A stretch of 47,932 nucleotides of DNA from NCBI RefSeq assembly GCF_002999335.1, contig NW_020312195.1:1-47932 (forward strand). The letters are read 5' to 3'. Position numbers and translations under genes: made by a program. Under the pieces are notes generated by a model. That model saw only the letters and a list, made by a program, of their open reading frames with translations, did no database searches and had not been told where the DNA came from. This stretch comes from Cyclospora cayetanensis (Eukaryota; Apicomplexa; Conoidasida; Eucoccidiorida; Eimeriidae). Below, piece by piece: positions 34,880-44,000 of the stretch; positions within the stretch are counted from its first letter, which is position 1; every line of letters starts with the position of its first letter.

Positions 34880-35631
34880 CTGTTATAGGGAAACAGGACA
34901 GTCCACTGCTTCCACAGCGCGGATTATTGGGGAACGGCTGCATCGAACCATTCAGGTGCCACCAACTCTGACGCTTCATGGAAGGTCTCCGTAGGGCTGC
35001 ATTTTAGTCCAGACTCAATCAAACCTAAGCAAGAGTTCTTGGACGATTTTCAAAAGACCTCTTGCATTTTCGCTCGAGTCACTTAGTTTTCTGACATTAG
35101 GGAAGAGGCGCCGCTAGGTTGTGCAACACTGTCTAACCAGGCTGAGCCTCTCCAGCGAGCTCGATGGTACATTTTGCAAAAAGCACCCAGCTTTCCGTCG
35201 TGATGCGTTGACCTAAGGCTACACACTCTGAATAAATAAGATGTACGCGTATCCCGAGTAAGTACTCGGTTCTGCACAACGTTTTACATAGAGTAACAAG
35301 TACAGTTTAAAGTGCCAACGTGTGGCTCAGCCCCCTACACTACTTCCGTATGCATGAGTCTCAGAGGTTCCTCAGTTCAAGGGAAAGGAAATCTTGTCTC
35401 TGTAGGAGAGTTCACTAGACATACGAACCCTAAATTGCATTTGGCAGCAAACACACTGAACGCATGAGGCGACTCGCCCTCGAATGTTTGACTCGTGGCG
35501 CGAGGAGAGCCTTTGGGTGTAGAAGGCAATAAGCTCTTTTAAAATATACGCTTTGTTTTGCATGTCTGTGTTTTGACGCCATTGCGAGGTGTATGCATTC
35601 CAACTTGGCTGGACGTCGGGCGCAAGGCGTG

Positions 35632-35655
35632 GGGGCCCCCATAAGGGGCCCCCTT
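35632..35655. repeat. GGGGGCCCCC palindrome pair
   Basis: Two adjacent G/C palindromes (GGGGGCCCCC, then GGGGCCCCC), about 430 bases upstream of the Arp10-like start codon. Confidence 0.85.
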
Positions 35656-36077
35656 AGAGAACACAGGCCCTCCATCCATGAATTGCGCACCTTTGACATG
35701 AAACACCAAAACTGCATTATGAAACTCAAACTGTAGGGGCTTGCTGCCACCCGAAGGGATCTGTTTTCTTGACCTTTGCGGATTCGCAGGAGGCCTCTAT
35801 AGCTCAAAGCTTGATGTATACGTGCCCGACGCAGGGCGAAACACAAGATTCCCAGCTTAGCGAAGCAGCGGTCCTACCAAGCTTCTTTTGAAATGGCCTC
35901 TTGTGGCGCATAAAACACAATAAGAGCAGCAACAGCAACCACAGTAACACCGACCACAGCCACACCGTCGGCTGGAGGACAAGCAGCGGCAACCACGGCT
36001 TGCTGCCGCTGCGTGGGCTCGCTGCTGCATGTGCACGCTTTAATTAGAGCCAAGCCAGCGGCACAAACTACGCGGAG

Positions 36078-39000
36078 ATGGATCCCTACGAATGGAGCGG
36101 CGATGATTTCGGAGAGGGTGCTGAAGACGACCCTAAGATCGGTGGCACTGTACCCCTCGTGCTCCACTTGGGGAGTCGCTTCGTGCGAGTCGGCTTTGCA
36201 GGCCTTCCCGTGCCGCACATGGTAGTTCAAGCACCCTTTCTGCACGCGGATGGACCCGCGAAACTCCCTGTTTTACCTGCGGCGGGGGCAGTTCAATGCG
36301 CACAAGCCGACACCGGCGCTGCAACACCAGACAAAGTCGCGCCAACAGCTCCAGCGGAGGCTGAAGGCGCCTTGTCTCCCCCGCAGCAACAAGACGCAAC
36401 AACAAGCAGTGGCGGAGCACGCAGTCCTACCGGCAGGAGCACGGGTGGCAGCAGCAGCAGCAATACGAGTAGCAGCAGCAGTATGAGTAGCAGTACCACA
36501 CCCGCCACCAACATGGTCAGCGTCACGAACTTCCCTCAAGAGTCCTTTATGGAGTATCAGCTCGCAATTTGGCTAAGCGACATCTTAAAAGGCTGTGCTG
36601 CCAGATCGCCTTACGAGAAACCCGTGCTGCTCCTGGAGGGAGTCCTCACTCCCCCCTATCTCAAGCACAAAGTCACGGAGCTTCTTCTTAACTACTTCCA
36701 GGTAACCATATACATACATATATCTATTTGGAATACGGCCATGAAGCTTTCGCCTCCTCGTGGAAACATCCTCGTGCAAGAAATGAATTCCCGCGAGTCC
36801 AACAGAGACCCTCTAGAGATGTCGGGCTGGGAGGCAGGAACCATTCAATTCTCACGCACACTATTCCACTTAATTGCCTCCTTGTGTCACAGGTGCCTGG
36901 CGTATCCTTTCTCTCCGACTTGGTTGCGCCTCTATACACCTGCGGAGTTGACACAGGCCTTGTCGTGGATATCGGGTACGCTGAGGAGGCCATAGATGCC
37001 CCCTTCTCTCTCCCAGCTAACAGTCTGCATTTCCGCGTTTCAGAGGCAAGCCTCTGCACCCCGTGGTGCATGCATGCATGCATGCATGCATGTGTCTGCG
37101 CGCTGCATTCCCCCGTGCCCTCCTGTCTGGGTTTCTTGCGTCTCAGATTCACAAGCTGCCGTGTGCAGCCCACGTGTTTTGGCACGCCTCTGCCTTGCGC
37201 TCTTCGAGTGTCGAGCGGCGGTGCCGCGGCTGTTCTGCAGCAGCTGCAGCATGCCCTCACGGAAGCAGCAGCCTCAACGCCAGCAGAAAAACGAGCGGTG
37301 AGGCTGCCGAAATACAACACTGCTCCTCCCTGCTGCCGAGCTTTTCCCCTAGCCAAGTGCTGCTGCACGAATTGCTTACCGTAGAAGCCGCCGCCACGCT
37401 GTCGCGCGCTGCCCATCGACACCCCCACTGCCTCGTGCCTCGTTCACGTCCTCTGTCGCTGCAGCTCAAGAATATGAATCTCGAGGAGCTGGAAGACATG
37501 GCAGTCAAAGTTCTCTATGTTCGATACGACCTAAGCGAATACCGACAACAGCAGCCACACCACGACCAGCGGCTAAAGTTCGAGTCATCGCTGTCTTTGC
37601 AGTACATTGCTAAAGACGGCACAGCAATTACAGTGCCTGCTGAGCTCAGGTACAGATGCTCTTTCTGTACTTCTTGGTGGTGTTCTTGTTGGTAATGGTG
37701 TTGTTGCTGCTCTTCTTGCTGCTGCTCTTCTTGCTGCTGCTCTTCTTGGTGTTGCTGTTCTTCCTGTTGTTGTTGTTCTTTCTGTTCTTGTTGCTCTTTC
37801 TGTTCTTGTTGCTCTTTCTGTTCGTGTTGCTCTTGCTGTTCGTGCTGCTGTACTTGTCGCCACTGTTCTTGCTGCTCTTCTTGCTGCTGCTCTTTTTCCT
37901 GCTGCTCTTCTTGCTGCTGCTCTTCTTGCTGCTGCTCTTCTTGCTGCTGCTCTTCTTGCTGCTGCTCTTTTTCCTGCTGCTCTTCTTGCTGCTGCTCTTG
38001 TTGGTGTTGCTGTTCTTCCTGTTCTTGTTGTTCTTTCTGTTCTTGTTGTTCTTTCTGTTCTTGTTGCTCTTTCTGTTCTTGTTGCTCTTTCTGTTCTTGT
38101 TGCTCTTGCTGTTCGTGCTGCTGTACTTGTCGCCACTGTTCCTGCTGCTCTTCTTGCTGCTGCTCTTCTTGCTGCTGTTCTTACTGCCGCTGTTGCTACA
38201 GGTTTGCCTTGTAGAGATGATATTCACATGCCGTCCGCTCTTCCCAGCGTTCCTCCTGCCGCTTGTCTGAGCGTGCTGCCTTCTCTGCAGCGGCACAGCG
38301 CATGAGCACCAGAGCCTCAGAGATCCTCTCGCCGAACGTCTGCTCGCGCTGCTGCTGCTGCTGCAAGAGCATCTGCTGGTGCCTGCAACGCTCTGTCGCT
38401 GCTTTGTGCCTTTTCCCAGGTGGAGATGTGTGGAGGTTCTTCTAGGTTCGCTCCCTCCGGAAGAAACTGCCGTGGACGTTGGACAGGGGCTTGTCGACCT
38501 CATCCTCAGGTGCAGCCTTCTTGCAAATGCTGCCAGTCCTTTTTAGTTTGTTGCTTGTGCTGAGCCGCTGCTTCTCTGCGGGCTTGCTGTTGTTGTGGGC
38601 TGCCTGAAGCAGCCTCACCAGCCGCCACGTTGGCAGTGTGCAGAGTAAGACGAGGGGCCATCCTTTCTTCCTCGCCTGTTTTGCAGTCTAGAGCATGTGT
38701 TTAATATACCAGGAAGGCTGTGGTTTTTTGCCTGCCGCTTGTGGGTGTGTTTAGATGCGAGACCGTGTCCACCTAGGCATATATATGCATATATACATGT
38801 ATATATTTATAGATTATATGCAAACTCTATACATATTCCAAGTACATATGATATACATGTGCGCGCAGCTCCCTACACAGCTGCCCAGCGGAAGCTCGCC
38901 GCTTGGCTGTGCAGAATATTATCCTCTGTGGAGGTTTTTCTTCCCTGCGAGGCCTGTCAACGCGGCTGTCTGCTGATCTGCAGTCCGTCCAGCCTCTCGA

Positions 39001-40008
39001 GCGTGCCTCATGTCGTATTTGTTGTTGGTGTTGCTGCTGCTGTTGCTGTTGCTGCTGCTGTTGCCAGCACGGTGGGCAGGTTCGGCGTGTCAGAGTGCTG
39101 CTGCAACGACTGCGCAGAAGCAGGACGCCCCTTTTGCTGTGTTGTGTGTGTGTGTGTGTATTGTATATATATATATATGTATGTGTGTATGTGTGTATTG
39201 TATATATATATGTGTGTGTGTGTATTGTATATATATACATATATGCATGTGTGTATGTGTGTATGGCCCGTGCTTCCTGCTGCTGCTGCTGCAGTGCCGC
39301 CTTGCAGCGGGAGAAGGGTCTATCACGCCTTGCGGAAACTGCCTCTTTAGGTGTCCCTCCAGTGCCTCCAGCCATTCGTGCCTGGTGTGGAGCCTCGATG
39401 CATGCGACGCTTCATGGGCTGCAGGTGTGTTCTGGCCTTTTGGTGCAAAATGCAAACAGCTGTGCTTCTTTGCAGAGCTGTATGGAGGGGCTTTCGCGGT
39501 GGTTTCCTTCGTCAGACAGACTGTGTTCTCTATTTCAGACTGAAGCTCCCTGCAACTGCCCTTGTCTCAGGTGTACGGACAGGCGGAGTGGGTAGGGCGC
39601 GTGCCTCTGCCGGATTGGGCCTCAACCGAAACAACCACTCCTCAGTACGAGGAAACAGCGCCCTCCGCCTCGCAGCGCTCTGGCGAGACTCCCCGCAGCG
39701 AAGCCCCCTCACGCGAAGACAGGAAGGAGCAGGAGGATACAGACAAACGGAAGTTGGGGGGCAGCAGCGATCCCCGCCTCACTAGCGGCGGCCACTTAGA
39801 GAGCGCCACCTGCGCAGATGCGGCTGAAGAAGTCTCGCAGCAACAGCAGGACCAGGTGCAGCAGCAAGTGCTCATTCCCAAGTTGCAGCTTCGCCCTAGT
39901 CTGCATGCGCCCAGATTACCCAAGCCTCCCCCCCCTAGACCTGGAGGTGGCAGCGTTAGCAGTGTTAGCAAGGACACAAGTAGTCCAGCGAGCGATCCTA
40001 AAGCCTAA
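36078..40008 (+). CDS. Actin-related protein, Arp10/Arp11-like
   Basis: Multi-exon actin-fold gene. Secure exons are 36078-36701, 36893-37036, 37169-37297, a segment ending at 37649, 38291-38509, 38869 to about 39014, one ending at 39424, and 39571-40008. Exon 1 has LVLHLGSRFVRVGFAGLPVP (phosphate 1 region of the actin fold), a low-complexity insert, then PVLLLEGVLTPPYLKHKVTE. Next come VPGVSFLSDLVAPLYTCGVD and TGLVVDIGYAE, matching the Arp10 pattern VPSVLF..., then DxGYxE. Later segments are WRCVEVLLGSLPPEETAVDV, LAVQNIILCGGFSSLRGLSTRL (Arp10: LxxNxxxxGGxSxLxGxxxRL), PAIRAWCGAS and VYGQAEWVGRVPLPDWAS. The order and spacing fit Arp10, the pointed-end Arp11 of dynactin. A Pro-rich tail of about 120 residues is extra. 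The junction between the exons ending at 37297 and 37649, and the stretch 39015-39290, could not be phased. Apicomplexan divergent actin-like proteins are the alternative. Confidence 0.72.
36455..36503 (+). repeat. AGC/AGT tract coding a Ser run in the Arp10-like exon 1
   Basis: In-frame AGC, AGT and ACG codons give a Ser/Thr/Asn run inside an inserted loop of the actin fold. Confidence 0.75.
37068..37092. repeat. TGCATGCATGC run in an Arp10-like intron
   Basis: Six TGCA/CATG steps in tandem, lying in the intron after exon 2. TGCATGC is a known recognition core for apicomplexan AP2 factors, but a tandem run may simply be a microsatellite. Confidence 0.7.
37665..38205 (+). repeat. TTCTTGCTGCTGC array in an Arp10-like intron
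   Basis: About 540 bases of TTCTTGCTGCTGC, TTCTTGTTG and CTTTCTGTTCTTG blocks. They fill the intron between the exon ending at 37649 and the exon starting at 38291. A long segment is partly duplicated: the block with GTGCTGCTGTACTTGTCGCC appears twice, near 37843 and 38115. Sense strand is T/C/G only with almost no A and no AG. Confidence 0.95.
39145..39262. repeat. (TG)n / (TATA)n compound microsatellite
   Basis: TGTGTGTGTATTG and TATATATA blocks repeated three times, in an intron near the 3' end of the Arp10-like gene. A similar TA-rich run lies at 38778-38860 in the preceding intron. Confidence 0.85.
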
Positions 40009-41052
40009 AATTATGCAGCTGCCGCAGTTTATGGGGTGGGTGCTGGAGTGCAGCTGGTGCTGCTCTGCGGGGGAGTGGAGGCTGCGTTGAGAGAGCGGCA
40101 GCCATGTTGTTGGCTGCTGGCAGCGCGCCCCCTTGGTGCAGTTGTTTTGCCATTTTGATGTGGCCATGCTTTGCAATTAGTACGGCAAGCGAAGAAGAGG
40201 GGAAGAGCGAGAGAGTGGAGGTGCAGGGGCAAGGCGGCAGGCAGCGTGCGACGCGCGGAAAGGAGGGGCAGGGCTTGGGAGCTATAATGTACTTCTAGTT
40301 AGCTGGCTAAGAAGTGTCGACGTAGCCATAATTGGAGAGAAGTCGCTCACCGGGAAGATAGGAGTAGGCCTCGCAACATAGGCAGCCAAATACACACGAG
40401 GAGTCCTGCGTGATGCAGGGAAGAATTTCCTTAGGCGACAAACCATGGGGAAAGCCATTTACGGTAGCAGTAAGAGAATCCAGGGAAGAGCATGACATAA
40501 GACCTCATAGACCTGAAGGAAGCCTATGGAAGAGGCAGCGCTGCGTACTGTCAGGCGCAACGGGCTCGTGAGTACACGGGTGGATGAAGGATTTAATTAC
40601 TCTCAGTTTCACCGCAGCAAGCTCCCCCGAGCAGCTGGCTGCCTAGTCTCGGGCTGCCGCAGGCGGCTCACATGACTGCGACAAGGCAGTCGCTATGCGG
40701 AATAAGGGGTGCAGAACACAGGGATTCAACCCCCTTTGCTCGCACCCCATACATCAGCCAAATCTAAAAGCCTGCATCAGATCCGTCTTTTGCGCCACAA
40801 TCCTTGTTGTAAGCGGCAAAGAACGGGGAAGCCGCAGCCCCCCCACAATGTGGCTATGCGCGGCAGGGAGCGCAGCCCCTGCTGCAGTCATGAAGACGGT
40901 TGTTGCTTCGACTGGCGTTGTTGCTGCTGCGGGTTTCTTGAGAGGTCAACTGTTCAAGAGTGTCTGTTGCGTCGCCGCTGAGACTTCACCGTAGCCTAAT
41001 GGCCGCAAGTGGCAGTTCGCGCTTCCTGCAGCAAAATAGAAGAAGCCACCCA
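40009..41052. other. Convergent spacer with one possible exon
   Basis: Sequence between the stops of the Arp10-like gene (plus) and EF-G2 (minus). A minus-strand frame at 40498-40341 begins with ATG, reads MSCSSLDSLTATVNGFPHG and onward with several Cys, and runs into a good GTGAGC donor. It may be a first exon, but I find no partner exon downstream and no family. Otherwise there is nothing supportable. Confidence 0.4.
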
Positions 41053-44000
41053 TCAGGACAAACAGCAGACTGGGGGGACGGGAAAGGGGGAGCTGGACAG
41101 ACGGCATCTGCATGGGGGAAAGGAGGCGTGTGCATACACTCCAAATGGTGACGCACCGCGAGTGACGCCTAAGAGACTCGACACGTAGCCCTCTGCGCAG
41201 CGTAGCGGCAACTGCAGCGAACAGCGCAAGGAAGGAAAGGCAGCTCCCGGCTGTGGCAGTAATTGTAGATGTATCTGCAGAGCAGCATCGTTCTTTGCAA
41301 CAACGCCTTCACCGATTCCACGGTGGACACAGCAACGGAGGCACAAAAAGCAGCTGCCGACTCCGCAAGGGTAGAGAGACAGGGCAAGCGCTACAGCAAA
41401 GAGTGCCACAGCAGCATGCAAAGCAAAAACTGCAAGAGCACCACACACACAACCCGTACTATTGCGTCTAGCTGCATGATGCGTTCTGCGTCTTGTGTAA
41501 ACTCAGCAGACTCCTCATCGGAGGCTCCAGCGTCAGCTGCGCTATGGGCCGCAGTAATGGAGATGACGTGTGCCTCTCTGTGCTGCGTGAGATCTGTTGC
41601 AGCGGCGCCAACACATGCAGCAGGCAACAGCACCTCCACGTGCATGATGGGCTCCGCCAGAGACACGAAGTCTTCTGCTGCTGCAGCGGGGTTTGCTGCT
41701 TCTCCTGAGGCAGAGTGACTCATAGCGCGTCCGTGGCGCAGCAAGGAACGCAGCAGCTGCGCAGTAGCAGCGGCTGCGTTGACAGAAACTGCGGTGTCGC
41801 CCTCGACCTCTAGAGACATGAGGTGTACAGACACCCAGTCGAGAGGCGAAGCGCGAAGAGGACCAGTTGCAAGGGCCGCTGCTGCCGCCGTCTCTATCGC
41901 CTGCATGACGGCGGCACCAGTGCTGCAGCTGCTGTCCAGCTGCTGCAGCTGCTCCTGCGCCTTCGGCTCTATAACCATAAAAGTCGAGGACTGGCTAGAG
42001 AGGCCTCCCAGAGGGCGATCTGCCGACTCCCCTGGAGCCGTTAGAGGCCCCCCAGAGCAAAGTGTGCGCAACGTGCACTCAGGGAAACCCCTTTCTGCTG
42101 CAGCCGTGGCAGCAGGTGCCGCTGCTGCAGCAACTGCAGCCGCAACAGCAGCAGGGGAAGGGTCTGCCTCGCCCTTTAGCATCGATCCCAGACGAAGTTC
42201 TGGGGCAACTAAAGGCAGCGGCCGCAGCTCTACGCTAATGGTTACACTGCTGCTGCTGCTGCTACGCCCAACCCCCCTCCTGTTTGTGCTGCTGCTGTTG
42301 CTGCTGCTACTACCGCTTCGGGGGGGCCAAGTAAGAGTGCCACTTAGAGGCTGCAACAGGCGCTCCTTGTATGCGATTTCAACTGGCGCTAAATGCGTCT
42401 TGAGGCCTGGAAAACCAAGAACACGTGACACTGAGGATCAGCACATCAAGAGCCGCCATGAGCAGTCGCTCTACCGGCTGCCGATGCCCTCACATTGCAC
42501 CAGCGCCCATACACACATGGCAGAGAGCACAGCACGACCATGCGCGAAAAATGCAGAATCGGTGGTGCCTCCTTCTCCGCAGAAGGCAGCAGCAGAAGAA
42601 GCAGCCGCTAACGCAACGTCGGAATCATCAACAGCACACACCGAACTCAGTATGGAGTCTGTCTCGGACGAGCTCGAGCTGCAACTGGCCACGCCCCCAC
42701 AAAACGAAGGCCTCGCCTTCACCCCTTGTGAAACGAAGAGACGGATCCTGCAACTGCACCAACTCTAGTGCCTGCTGCAGCTGCTGCTCCTCACTGCTGC
42801 TGCTGCAATCCAGTGAACAAAAGCAAACTGGCACCTGCTGTTGCTGCCGGTGCTGTTGCCGCTGCAAAACTGAAAGCAAAGAGGCTTCAGTAGCAAGCAC
42901 TTCGGCGTCGCTGCTCCTGTTCCCAGCATGGGCAGCAGCAGAAGCTGCAGGTCCTTCCATATGATCACGCGCATGCCCCGAGTGCAGCTGAAAGACGAAA
43001 GGTTCACTTGCCGGCTGCGGCTGGTGCTGCTGCACTGCAGCAGCACCAGCAGGAACTGCATGCAGCGTATCTCCTGCCTGCGTATGCTGCAGCCCCTGCA
43101 GCACGGCCACGTCTCCTGCAGCGGCTGTCGCTGTTGGTGTGAACGCAGAAGCAGCTGGCAAAAGCAGCTGCTGAACTACCTCTACCTGCCGCTGAGACGA
43201 ATTGAAAAGAACGCAAGGAGCTTCAAGCCGACCTGCAGCAGCAACAGCAGGACGAAACAAAGTGAAATAGGGCGCATGCAGGCACCTGGAGAAGCTCACG
43301 CGAAACATACTTCGGCTTCAGCGTTGAGAACGTACCTGCAAAGATTCTGCAATACGCAAGACGCCCGCCACGACCGTCCGGAAGAACCTTAAAGGCCGCA
43401 GCCGCTGCAAGTGCATGCGGCAGTAGCACATCAGCAGCAACAGCTGCTGCCACTAAGGGCCGTCGAGTTTCTGCGCTGCATTCAACAGGAGCTGAGGCTG
43501 CAGCTGCAGCGCCAATGGCTGCCGCTGTGATGCTAGAGGCGGTTGCAGCGGCAGCAATAGATGCACTACTTGGGGCAAAGAGACAGCCTTCATGAGACTG
43601 CTGTTGCAGCAGGCGCTGTTGCTGTTGTTGCTGCTGCTGCAGCGACAGCTGCTGAGGCAAGGCAGCCCCTCGCTGGCTTCGTTTATGCTGCTGTTGCTGC
43701 CGCTTGCGTTGTTGTTGGTGCTGCTGTTGTTGCTGCTGCTGCTTGGCGCGATTGAAAGCAGCAACACACGATGGGGAGCTCTCCAGGCAACGCAGCGGTG
43801 CCGGCTGCTCGAGAGGCGATGGCAGCAGAGCAGCTGCTGCATCCAGCAGCAGCTCAATACCACATGTGTCTCTCGCCGATCCAAAGAGCACTGGAACGGC
43901 TGTGAAAGCGCATCAAACACACAGCAACACCAACACTAGGTAGTGTGTGTTGTAATTAAAAACTTGCACCCTAGTGCATGGGAAGCGACTCCAACCTTGG

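Larger units (their letters stand above)
29601..36077. other. Decayed, retroelement-containing gene-poor region
   Basis: About 6.5 kb of balanced base composition with stop codons in all frames and no CAG-family arrays. The only recognisable content is fragments of an LTR-retrotransposon-like element on the minus strand (entries at 32379-32702 and 34514-34879). No matching long terminal repeats could be identified by eye. The right end, from about 35.6 kb, should hold the promoter of the Arp10-like gene and contains a GGGGGCCCCC palindrome pair at 35632-35655. Confidence 0.5.

Noticed and set aside
37585..38503. Lys/Ser/Asn-rich and Arg/Thr/Ala-rich minus frames, Leu/Val plus frames
   Set aside because: Produced by the TTCTTGCTGC array in an Arp10-like intron.
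40722..40737. tRNA B-box-like GGATTCAACCCC
   Set aside because: No matching A box or cloverleaf arms could be built around it.
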